From: Rotaria sordida
Taxonomy: Eukaryota; Rotifera; Eurotatoria; Philodinida; Philodinidae
Direction of reading: 5' to 3'
NCBI GenBank assembly: GCA_905250125.1
Contig: CAJNOL010001055.1
Coordinates: forward strand, 19,264-83,263
Length of the DNA: 64,000 nt
The notes beneath the pieces are model-generated. The model made no database searches. It saw only the letters and a list, made by a program, of their open reading frames with translations, and was not told the DNA's origin. Below, in pieces: positions 13,340 to 30,306 of the stretch (its first letter is position 1; each line of letters opens with the position of its first letter). The translations under genes and the position numbers were made by a program.

Positions 13340-19561
<6,222 letters not shown>

Positions 19562-19676
19562 GTTAATTATATTAATATGAAAGTGTTATGGAATGAGAAG
19601 AGGAGAAAATAGTAGTGCAAATTGAATCTAAAATTAATTAAATATTAAAAGGTAATGAATGTAAAGAAAAATTGAC

Positions 19677-19687
19677 GTTTTATAAAG
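19677..19687 (-). promoter_or_regulatory. TATA box of Hsp110 gene
   Basis: On the minus strand the sequence reads TTTATAAAACG, about 115 bp upstream of the ATG and about 80 bp downstream of the heat-shock element. That spacing suits a heat-shock promoter. The transcription start is then expected near 19650. Confidence 0.55.
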
Positions 19688-19763
19688 AAACCGATGGACT
19701 AACTAGCGGCACATTCGGAAGAAGAGAAAAAAATGAGAAATATAGAGAATGGGGAGCAAAGAA

Positions 19764-19786
19764 GAACTTTCTCGACCATTCGAGAA
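19764..19786. promoter_or_regulatory. heat-shock element (five phased pentamers)
   Basis: Alternating HSF units occur at exact 5-bp steps: GAA 19764, TTC 19769, GAC 19774 (one mismatch), TTC 19779 and GAA 19784. Contiguous inverted nGAAn pentamers are the binding site of the heat-shock factor trimer. The site lies about 203 bp upstream of the Hsp110 ATG at 19561 and upstream of a TATA box. Heat or proteotoxic-stress induction is therefore predicted. Confidence 0.8.
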
Positions 19787-21955
19787 CAACCTAGTCTATT
19801 TGTTCTGTAGATAATGGTATTGTCTGGATCATTAATGATTCATATGTAGGAATTTTCATAGGAAGAGTGTGACCTCTAGAGGAAAGATACAAGCAAATAA
19901 AATATCATTGATAAGAATTTCGTTCGATTTGTACGAAATGATTGAATTCATTCTATTATACATATTGTAACAAAGTCTAGACTAATTGTTTGTTAATGTG
20001 TTTTTACAAAAATTAAACATTAAGGTGTCGTTATATGATGATAATTTAAGAACGTTTCTTTCGTGTAGTGATTACGTATATGTGTGGAAATAATGAAATA
20101 TAAAGTCTTCGAAAAAAAAAATTCTGAGAATTTATCGAAAAGTAAAATGATAAAAACTTTCAACACCTTGTTAGTTGACTTCAATTCATTTTTAAGTGAT
20201 GTATACTGACAATCAAAGGTAAAGTTATCTTGTTGTGATATGAATAATTTTTAAATACAAAAAAAAGTCCTCTCGTAATTAGAGATATATTCAGATATCT
20301 GAAAAAGGAAATCTCCGAAATTATTATAAATTCTTACAGAAATTTCTGAAAATCTACAAGATACCAGTGATGCAAAAATCATGTATGAACAAACTCGAAA
20401 GTACTTTGTGACTTCATTTCATGAGATAGCATTTATTTTTTCTCTATTAGATTAAAATTTCTATTCTTGATAAATCATCTAACGTGATACTATACATTTT
20501 TCTATTAAGTTTGTAGAGCGTTGAACGGTGCATCTGACTGAAAAAAGACCATCAAAATACATTCGATCACATAGAATCAAATAAAAAAATACTGAGAGAT
20601 CCATTTTAATTTGAGCTGTTATTTAAAGACGACATCATAGAACTTTTCTGAACATACAGATAGAAAGAGCTTTCGATGTAGATTCTGTATAAGGTGTTTT
20701 CAAGTTGATCCACACATGTTTTAACTGATGAAAAGTGAACTAATATTTGTGCAGGTACTTTTGCATCATCCATTATCAGACAGTATTCAAATAAAAATAG
20801 AAATGCAGAACATTCAAAGTTCTATCTAACTACATATGATGCAATTGCTATGAAATATAAAAAACCCGGTGACTCTTTTGCAAATTTCATTAAATTTGGG
20901 CAATTATTTTGAAAAACGGTAATGTCTTTTACTTTGATAAAAATATTTCACAAGTTGTTTTCTTTTCAAGTCAATGATGATTATAAAAAGGAACTGACGT
21001 TGTATTTGTCGTGCGAGTGATATAATGCGTTTAGTTTTTTTTTATTTCTTTCGTTTCTTACTTTAAGCAGGCGACAAACGTATGTGTATGCAAACACCCA
21101 TTTCAAGGGTAATCATAAAAATGATATGTTGAGTCAATATATAAAAGAACTAGATAAAATTTAATGTCCGTTATCATCAATTGTAGAAATATTTCTTTTT
21201 ATTCTTGTTTATTTGAATTTTTAATCAAGAATTTCATAGTAAATAATAATTGTATTAAGGACTTTTATGTAGTATTTGATTCACAATGATTGATAATAGA
21301 TATTAATCTATTCTTTTTTGATTTTATTTCATGACAAATGAGAATAATAAGACAAGAAAAAGAATCATTTTGTTTATGAGAAAAATAAACATTAATATTT
21401 GTCAATTAAAAAGTTTTACCTTACGAAAAAGAATAAAAAGATCGGTTAATTATATATAACACTTCGTATTAAATTTTATGAAAGTTTTTCTAATGAAAAT
21501 TGAACCAGAGAACCTGACAGAATAGTTTGCTGCGTCCTGTATTGCATTCTGCAGAACATTATCATTCAGTCATCCTGTTTTTCAGAACGCAGGGCAAACC
21601 ATCAAAAAGTCCATTTCGGTAGGGTACACATCTTGCAGAACGATTTTTTCATTGTATTTTTGACAAGGATAAAAACTTGTCTCTATACGAAGTACGATCT
21701 CAAATATCATAGATATATAATTATACAAAAGTCATTTAAAATATAATCATATTAATAAACTTTGTTACAAATTTTTCAGAAGAAATGAACAACAAAAAAT
21801 ATTTGACTTTTATTGGATTCAAACTGTAATCAATACAAACAGTTAGACAATGAGAATAAATAATATGTTATCAATTTGATCTGATAATATGTGTCTATCT
21901 TTGAGTAAATATCAATCCAGCTGACGAGGGAAGGTTCCCAAGTGTGACGCGCCGT

Positions 21956-22500
21956 TTTGAATCGGACCTATATTAGTTTGTAGAGCTCGATGAGACTAGA
22001 CGAAGCCTAAAAGGGTTCGTCCCCATACGCTGTCCTTCTCGAGTTATGATCGTTTTACTGGATTTTCGACTATTGGCAAAGCATCTATGAGAAAATTGAA
22101 TTACAGGATTTTGATCTGACATTTTGCCCACAGGTAGGCCTCGTGGTCCTAAAAAATTCAGGCCAAAAGAATATTCTCTTCTTGAGATATTGAGTGTTGA
22201 AAATACTCGCGTTTCTGATATTTTCTTGCGACACATGATCGTTTCTTGGATACCAATATCTCAAGAAGAGAATATTCTTTTGGGCTGAATTTTTTAGAAC
22301 ATTCTAAGGACCATGAGGCCTATCTGTAGGCAAAATGTCAGATCAAAATCATGTAATTCAATTTTCCCATATATGCTTTGCCAGTGGTCGAAAATCTAGT
22401 AAAACGATCATAACTCGAGAAGGATAGCGTATGGGGACGAATCCTTTTTGGTCTCGTCTAGTCTCATCGAGCTCTACAAACTAGTATAGATCCGATTCAA
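21956..22500. repeat. palindrome abutting assembly gap
   Basis: The left arm (21956 to about 22197) and right arm (about 22253-22500) are reverse complements at roughly 90% identity, with an 11-bp insertion in the right arm. The spacer is about 55 bp. Shared blocks include TAGAGCTCGATGAGACTAGA and TTCTCGAGTTATGATCGTTT. The outer end TTGAATCGGA reaches the first N of the gap, so the repeat may continue into it. The 87-codon frame inside is not supported as a gene. Confidence 0.85.
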
Positions 22501-22600
22501 NNNNNNNNNNNNNNNNNNNNNNNNNNNNNNNNNNNNNNNNNNNNNNNNNNNNNNNNNNNNNNNNNNNNNNNNNNNNNNNNNNNNNNNNNNNNNNNNNNNN
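22501..22600. other. assembly gap (100 N)
   Basis: Exactly 100 unknown bases, probably a placeholder of arbitrary length. The gap follows a palindrome directly, a structure that breaks short-read assembly. The missing first exon of the PPEF gene could lie in it. Confidence 0.99.
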
Positions 22601-22637
22601 GAACTTTAAGCAAGAAACAATATCAAGTTCAAGGATT

Positions 22638-22683
22638 GAGGGTGTGGATGTGGGCTTTTATTATATCAACATCCCACACCCAT
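22638..22683. repeat. telomere-like hairpin 1
   Basis: GAGGGTGTGGATGTGGG, a 16-nt AT-rich loop, then ATCCCACACCCAT. The G-rich arm contains TGTGGG units and pairs with the C-rich arm. It lies just right of the gap and upstream of the PPEF exons. Confidence 0.75.
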
Positions 22684-23235
22684 AGGACGCGATCAACAGA
22701 GTAAGGAATCCTTTGTCTGAAATTTTAATGCTTAATTACGTGTCATCTTGATCATTCTATCAAAGTAACTTTCCATCAAAAACGTTTAGGTTATCATCTT
22801 CATTCGATATCTCAATGTGAGTCTCTCAACAACTCTAGACACTTTTCGAAAGTGCTCGCTCATTGTTAAAGCGAAACTGTTATATTCCAACTAATTCTTT
22901 ATACGCGTCTGCTTTCAGAGAACGAATGAAACATCATTGCAGTAATACTTGTCAACAAAATCGATACATAAATAGTAGTTGCTTTTCTCGGTTTTAGAGG
23001 ACAAAATTTTTGACATTGTCATATCTCAGTTGAGACTTCATACAGGCAATGTTTCATTGAAATTGGTGACATTGCCCATATTTCACTGATCTCTTTCATG
23101 CAGTAATTCAAAACCTCTGTAGCGTATTTGTTCTTTATGCGGGAGTGTTTTTATTAAATTGACATTTTAAGTCGTGAATAATAATTATTTAAAGATATAA
23201 GCAGAATATATACTGTAATGTGTTTATTCATTCAG

Positions 23236-26200
23236 ATTGTATCTCAAGTAGCATTACTGTCTGGTCAACCAGATAAATTAAAAACAAAGAACTTTACTCA
23301 ATTGCCAACAATGTTAGGTATGAATTTCTATTATTTGCATATCTTGTTTTTTCCTCGATAAGAAACTACCATCGTAAATATTTCATGGAAAATAATGAAA
23401 ATAATTATAATTAAGAATAAAGCAAAAAATAATATTTGATTCTAGCTGATAAATCTGCAGTAAAAATTCAAGGTGCTTATCGTAATCATCAAGCTCGACT
23501 TAGATTAAAAAAACGAGCAGCATGGCAAATACATGAAAAACTTGAATATTCTAGTGAACAAACTGAAGCAAAAGTAAACGAAAATATTGTATTATTTTTG
23601 TAATTACATTAGTATTTGAAATTTATTTATACATATTAGTTGAGGGATATATTTGATAAATTACTTAGAGCATCTAATTCACTTGCTCCATCTGTTTCAA
23701 AATTACTTCAAAAAGCTCGATTACCTGTGGAAGAAAAAGAACTTTTAAGATTAACAAATCCCGATAGTATTCCTGTTGAAGCTAGTTATTATGGACCACG
23801 TAAGCGGTTATTTCTGTTTTTTTTCTATAAATTAAATGAATTGATAATTCATTTTTTTGTAGGCATCGAAGGTCCAATTACAAGGCAGACATTTGTAAAT
23901 TTAATTGAAGCTTTTCAATATGGAGAAGTAAGTAAGACACAACATTCAACACAAACTGTAGAAAATTAAGATATAAAATACGATAAAGTACTTTAGGGTG
24001 TGAATGTGTAGAGAATATCCACGCCTATAGTCATCCACACCCCACACCCTAGCAAAAGAGTATAACTGATTCTGTAATCACTATAATTCCTAAAAAAAAA
24101 ACTGAAGATTTCGTTTGAATAAATCAGATCATATTGCATGAACCTTTATATTATTATAATCTATGATTCTTCATCTATTGATAGATTTTACATGAAAAAT
24201 ATGTCTGTCAAATTCTTCATCAAGCACGTGCTATACTTAAAACTTTACCAAATTATAATCCTATTGATTTATCTCATTTACATCATATATACATTATTGG
24301 TGATCTTCATGGACAATTAGCTGATTTATTACATATATTTAATGAGGTAGGATAAATAGTCCTAATTTTTCTCTATTTAAATTATCTATAGAATGGACTA
24401 CCTGGAATTGATAATCCATATGTATTCAATGGAGATTTTGTTGATCGAGGCCGAAATTCCGTTGAAGTTTTTCTTTTAATTTTGGTTGCATTGATTATTT
24501 ATCCAAGTTCAGTCTTTCTTAATCGAGGTATTGATGTTCTTCATATTGTTTTTTTTTTCATTTAAATTTGTTTTTTTGTTTTGATAAAATTAAAAGGTAA
24601 TCATGAAGATATAATGCTTTCAAGTTATTTTGGTTTTCAAGATGAAGTTAATAACAAATATCGAGTTAGTTCATAATTTATCGAAGATATTTATCGAATT
24701 TATATTTAGAGACAGAAAACACCATTACTTGATCTATTTAAAGATGTATTTAGTTGGTTACCAATATATTCTTCTGTTCATGCAAAAAAATCTAAACTTA
24801 TGATAGTACATGGAGGAATATCTAGTCGTGTTGATCTACAAAGAATAAAGTCTCTTACAAGAAATCGATGTAAGATTAAAAATATGATATATACATATTT
24901 TTTAAGGGTATATCGACAATTCGGAATTTCAGCAAATTTTTTTTTTGTAATGTTTTTTGTCACAGTTCGATAGAGTTCATAGAGTTACTTATCAAAATGT
25001 TTTTTTAAACATATAAAATTGAAACACGCCAAAAGCATCAAGCTTCGAGAGTCGCAATATTTATCCGGATTTCATTTTGATTTTCCTCGTCGTATGTTTA
25101 GGATAAAAATTCTGCGTACTTTTTGAAAAATATTGTTTGATTGTGTTGAGAAAATCGGTTTTTTTGTCTATTTGATAGCAAAACACCATAAATACCGATT
25201 TGTATTCTAAGGCTTTGACTATCAGAAGTTGAGTTCCAAAAGAAACGAATATCATCTTTCGAATCAGCACAACAATATGCATCGAATAGTATAATCAATG
25301 CCCAAAATTAATGATACACTACCTTACCAACACAATCGATACGACTTTCAAATGTATGCATGAGTAAATGTATGGGTGCGGATGTCAGTGTAAATTTCGA
25401 TGTGTCCGTGCCTGTTCATTAGTTCAACCGATCCCGCACATACCCATTTAACTACACTCACAACCACCAACAACTCGGATCCATGAATTTCCAGCAGAAA
25501 TCCGCAGGAAAGACATCGTATCCAGCGGGAATTGGATAAATCTGGTTACGAAATTCATTCACCGCCTTCCTGCTTCTGGCAGGAACCGGTTGTATCTCAT
25601 TCATTTGGGCAACAAAAGTTCGGAGATTGGTCGAAAATTCACAGTTTTTATTTTTTTCGATCTATTTCAATTGATTTCGAGATCTGTATTTTGCACTAGA
25701 CAAAACCTAAGAATAGCTTCATAAAGAGTGTTTAAAATTAATCAAAACTAATATAAATAATGGCTAGAAGTTCGGTAATTTTCAACACTGGACAATATTT
25801 ATCGTTTTGTAGATATTTCAATAGAAGTACCACCAAAATCTAAAAGTGGTGATCAACGATTGACTCCTGATGAAGATAATGAATATCGTCAAATGCAAGG
25901 TAGTAATAATACAAATAAATAATCCCCATATATTTGATATGAAATATATTTAGATTTATTGTGGAGTGATCCAGATCCTCATAATCGTCAAGGTTGTCGA
26001 AACAATGATGACAGAAATATAGGCTGTTTTTTTGGTCCAGATATAACAGAACAATTTCTTAATGAATATAACTATTCAATACTTATACGTTCACATCAAG
26101 TCAAAGAAAGAGGCTATGAATTTACACATGATCACAAAGTTTTAACTGTTTTTAGTGCATCAAATTATTGTGGTGGATCAAATTGGGGTGCAGTTATACG

Positions 26201-28058
26201 ATGGTTTGTGTCAATGACATTATATGTTTTAAATATTAAATTTGTTTCAGGGATTATAACGAACTAGAACCATTGTTAATTCAATATAAAATTGAACATG
26301 TTGAAATGGGAAAATTAAATTTTAATAAAGAGTAAGATAATCAAAATCAAGATATTTCTGTTATTTTTTTTTTTTTTGTTCGTTAAAGAGTAACATTATT
26401 CGAAGATCCAGCTTATCAATCATTAGTGGAAAAAATTATGACAAATAAAAGTTTACTTCAAAAAGAATTTGAAAGAGCAGATAGATATCAAACTAGTATA
26501 CAACTTATAATAATAGTTTATTTTTGAATAAGAATTTTGTTTTTGCCTCTAATTAGATCATTTATCTTTGACAGTTTGGTCTAAGATTATGACGAATGTA
26601 CTTCATATTGATTTACCTTGGCTTATATTACGTTCAAAACTTGTACAAGAAGATACACAAGGAATTCTTTATAATACAATGTTTGATGGATATATTTTAA
26701 ATAATACGAGATTTCAAATGGTACAAAAAGAAAAGAAGAAATTATAAATTAATATTATATTCTTATTTTTTTTAGTCTAATCCCGGTATTATGGAAGATT
26801 TATATATATGGAAAGACATGCTTATACGATTATTTAATTTAATAGATTACGATCATTCAGGTATGATCCGTTTTATTTTGATAAACTATTTATCTATTAT
26901 ATGTTAAAATCATAGGTTTTATAAGTCGTAATGAATTTTCTGATGTTGTTAAACTTATACTTTATGATGAATATGGTACTGGTGATATAAATGAAGCATA
27001 TATTGAAGAGCTTATTTCTGCTATGGATTTAGATAAAAATGGAAGAATTGATATTAATGAATTTCTTGGTAAGATTTGAATATGAAGTTTACGTTAGATA
27101 TAATCATCGTTGTGATTAGATTCTTCATAGATTGAAGTCAAATTTTTTCTAGCCTTTTCGTCAAATTAGAACTCTATACACTTGATTTTATATATATTTA
27201 TTTATCTTATGGTATGCTGAAAGATTGTTCAATCACTTTTGCATTGTGACTGTGCATTATGTAGATCCAAATAAACTATGAATGCCCTGAAAAGAGTTCT
27301 GACCATTAGCTTATTGATACGACGGAGATACTGCATATTTACGGTATTTTTTAAACAAATGCTATGCCTTCCCCCTTAGGAACACTAGAAAAAACTGATT
27401 TTCGAATTTTGACTTGAAATTTTACATAGAAACAGGCCTTAATGAGAATACGTTGTTGTGAAAGTTTCAGATCTTTTCATTTACTTCTATCTTGAAATGA
27501 GACCATAAAATCTGCTGACTTATCTGAGTGATATAAAAGACATCTCGCCAAATTAAAACGCACGTATCTCAGCATAATGAACTTTCCTAGAGGTAATTTT
27601 TATATATTACACGTACGTTAAGTTACTCTAGATATTCTGAAAAATCAAAACTAGAGACATTTGTTCAGAGAAGTTATTAGTACAAGCCTAGCGTTAGCGG
27701 CGTAATATAAAACAAGACATTGACATTCGCTTCATATGTTTTAGTTTAAAAAATCTTCGAATTGAGGCAATATTTTTGAAAATTAAATAGTACATTCTGT
27801 AGACAACTCCTGAAGCTGCAAAATCTCTGCTAAGTACAATAGACAAAATCGTTATTGTTCTTTATGTATTTTTAAAAAAATTAAATATTATTTTTACAGA
27901 ATAAAGTGAAAAAATCTATCGAACTAACCTTTTGCGCACAATATTTTTAAATTTTTTTTTATATTCTAGAAAGTTTTCGTATTGTTAATGTGAAAAAGTC
28001 AGAAAGATTGAATCAACCCAAACAACTAAGCAAAAAAGTTCAAATTAACAGCTATTAA
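23236..28058 (+). CDS. PPEF-type serine/threonine phosphatase with EF-hands (5' end missing)
   Basis: Sixteen exons are visible: 23236-23317, 23446-23573, 23640-23799, 23863-23927, 24185-24346, 24392-24527, 24597-24664, 24710-24869, 25813-25899, 25954-26203, 26251-26331, 26389-26495, 26557-26720, 26776-26860, 26916-27068 and 27970-28058. They give 658 codons plus TAA (human PPEF1 is 653 aa). Order: IQ motif ([18 protein letters not shown]), PPP catalytic core with [27 protein letters not shown] and SASNY, then EF-hands at [13 protein letters not shown] and [17 protein letters not shown]/RdgC enzymes are calmodulin- and calcium-controlled phosphatases of sensory cells. The first visible exon starts at an acceptor, so the initiator lies upstream, perhaps in the gap; the ATG at 23309 is an unlikely alternative. 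AATAAA at 28080 is the likely poly(A) signal. Introns at 24870-25812 and 27069-27969 are enlarged. Confidence 0.92.
23995..24051. repeat. telomere-like hairpin 2
   Basis: AGGGTGTGAATGTGTAG ... CATCCACACCCCACACCCTA within the PPEF intron 23928-24184. The arms pair imperfectly around a 20-nt loop. Confidence 0.7.
25372..25468. repeat. telomere-like hairpin 3 (degenerate)
   Basis: ATGGGTGCGGATGTCAGTGT on the left and CGCACATACCCATTTAACTA plus ACACTCACAACCACC on the right, inside the 943-bp PPEF intron. More diverged than the other copies. Confidence 0.5.
27385..27480 (-). repeat. dispersed repeat C, copy in PPEF intron
   Basis: Read on the minus strand, this contains TGTAAAATTTCAAGTCAAAA and then TTCGAAAATCAGTTTTTTCT. 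Related plus-strand sequence occurs at 35793-35826 and at 36918-36965. It lies in the 901-bp last PPEF intron and explains part of that intron's size. Confidence 0.55.
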
Positions 28059-28564
28059 TCAAATGACATGGTATTCAACAATAAAATACATTCATTCCAA
28101 TCTCTCTCTCTCTTTTTTTCTATATGATTGTTCTTGTTTTTGTTTTCATATATTAAAAATAAGATATTTTTTTCTCCTAGTTTTATAATTAATCAGAAAA
28201 CAAAAACGTAGATCGATCTGTTGGTTTTTTTTAAGAATGACTAATAAAGACATTTTTTGATAATGGACATGCTACATCTTATAGAAGATAATATCATGTC
28301 AAATATGTCCGTAAATTGCAGATTTGAATGTAAACTTTAGCACGAAAATATTCATAATGCGTTGCACCGGACACATACATATATTTTTTTGAGTATTCAA
28401 ATGCTATACTAATCAAAGGTAAGGGTATATTGTAGTTCCATATGAATCAAAGATGGGTACAGTTCAATTCTTAGCTAAATCGATGCAGTTGAGATCAGTA
28501 TGCCGATATGTGAAGCAAGACAAGTCAATAAAACAAAACGATGCCATAAGTAACAATGAAAGTA

Positions 28565-28607
28565 GGATGTGAGTGTTGTCGAAAATAGAACATCCACACC
28601 CACACAA
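28565..28607. repeat. telomere-like hairpin 4
   Basis: GGATGTGAGTGTTG ... CATCCACACCCACACA. Short arms around a loop of about 16 nt, 80 bp from copy 5. Confidence 0.65.
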
Positions 28608-28686
28608 TATTCAGCATTAAAAAAAAACAGAGAAAAACTGAAGTTTGAAATTATTTCAAAAAAATTCTGCTTGCAATCGAACTACT

Positions 28687-28753
28687 AGGGTGTAGGTGTG
28701 AGCTGATTGAAGATCCACATCCACACCCATACCTACCACACCCACACCCTCAC
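28687..28753. repeat. telomere-like hairpin 5
   Basis: AGGGTGTAGGTGTGAG on the left; on the right, a C-rich run of about 45 nt made of CCACAT, CCACACCC and ACCTACC units ending CCCACACCCTCAC. The right arm is longer than the left. Confidence 0.7.
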
Positions 28754-29377
28754 GGTAAACCCTTGGAAATAACTGGATCTATCGATTACTCTCCAATGAA
28801 TCCTGCGCTGAAGCGATCCTTCCTAAAGAAAAATGCCTGTACTTGCCTTCTAGCTCCTCTGTGCTAAGACCAATCAAGCTGTGATTGATAATTACAGTTA
28901 GAGTTCACCGAGTGTTATCTTCGGTGAAAGTATGAGCGTAAACGATCCAAGCTTGGATAGTTTTCTGTGATAGCGGGAATCTTTTTTTCACTATATATTG
29001 TCTTGAAGGTGAACTTCCTGGTACTCTCGTGAATTTGGGAGTACAATGCAAGTACGGTTGATATACCTGAAGTATCGGAGTATGTCGTTTTCCTTCTGCC
29101 TGGAACGATATACTGATCTGGTTTCGATCCTATTACAAAGACTAAATTTTGGTGCAAGTCTATTAGCATTTTCATGCACTACGTTGCATTTTTCTACTTA
29201 CTTGATTACTTTAAAATGAACTCAACTATGCTCTCAGGAGACAATCATATAGAAAAATTATGAATTTCCAAATTTTCAACTGTTCCAGTGTATATAACAG
29301 TAAACTTACGACATTGGCTGAATTTTATTTCAAAATTAGGGTTCTTTTGAACTCATGCAGGACTGCTTCATATTTTC

Positions 29378-30306
29378 TCAGAATGACTTTGAACATTCGA
29401 CACAAACTATGAGGTCTGTTGGCTGAAGATCTGCTTTTAAAAAGTAGTTCGCAGCTTTACAATGTGCGCAAATGGCATGTTGAAACAGTTCGTGGCAGTT
29501 ACAACAGGCGATTCGCTGGCGTTCAGTGTAGTGGTTATCTCGCCAAATATTTGACGATTGACAATGTGGGCAGTTCAAGTGCTGGAAAATAGTTTGACAC
29601 TCATGACATGTAATTCGGTAGCCCGGTATACGATTCGCCTGTTTCCAGATGACGGGTGCCGAACACTTAGGACAATTAATGTGTTGATAGAGATTCTTGC
29701 AGCTGTGACATGTCACCTTTGAACCTGGTTTTCGGTCCGCGCTTTTCCACACATTCTGTGTCAAACAGTGCGGACAGTTTATGTGCTGATATTGTTTCTT
29801 ACAGCTCCAGCACGTTGTTCTCAAACCTGCTTTCCGGTTCGCATCTTTCCAATAGTTCAACTCTGAACAATGCGGGCAATTGATAGCCTGATAAGTCTTT
29901 TCACAGTTAGAGCATTTGTAACGCAAACCAGCTTTATAGTTGTTGTTTTTAAAGTATTGAGCCGCCGAGCAGTGCGGGCAGTTGAGAGAGCGATACTCAC
30001 CTTGACATGAACTGCAAGTGGTCAGCAATCCACCAATATGTCTGCTAGTGTGCCAAAACGATGGATGATGACAGTGAGGACAGTTGAGATGTTGAAATAC
30101 ATTACTACAGTACGCGCAAGTCACTCTTGTGCCTGCACAATAGTCGTTGTTCCTCCATACATTGGATTTGTGACAATGAGGACAGGTGACTTCATTAAAA
30201 CTCCTTTTACAACTGAAACATGTGTTCTGTCCACCCGATGTATAGGTGCCCGGAAAGACAAGTGTCGTTGAGCAATGAGGGCAAGAAATCTTCTTCGTTG
30301 GCAACG
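29378..30306 (-). CDS. tandem nine-fold zinc-ribbon protein (5' exon not found)
   Basis: A continuous 308-codon minus-strand frame encodes nine tandem modules of about 34 residues. Each follows CPHC-x(18-20)-C-x2-C, with a conserved aromatic residue 8-9 positions after the first knuckle, a central glycine and a YQHIN- or FQHLN-like linker. Thirty-six cysteines could bind nine zinc ions. No methionine codon occurs in the frame. The nominal start is TTG, with an in-frame TAA 9 nt further up. A TTTTAG acceptor ends at 30307, so an upstream exon with the ATG is needed and I could not place it. G+C (about 40-45%) exceeds that of neighbouring genes (about 30%). The fold suggests nucleic-acid or protein binding, but the function is unknown. 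Foreign origin is possible but unproven. Confidence 0.7.

Larger units (their letters stand above)
19562..21955. other. Hsp110 upstream region and intergenic DNA
   Basis: The first 250 bp holds the heat-shock element and TATA box listed separately. The remainder is AT-rich without open frames of note. I see no gene. Confidence 0.5.
28059..29377. other. intergenic DNA between PPEF and zinc-ribbon genes
   Basis: Contains the PPEF poly(A) signal at 28080-28085 and two telomere-like hairpins. The 86-codon minus-strand frame at 28915-29175 has mixed composition but no recognisable motif. Confidence 0.5.

Noticed and set aside
28915..29179. Overlapping minus-strand frames of 86 and 62 codons
   Set aside because: Unrecognised, without acceptor, donor or conserved motif; they overlap in different frames.
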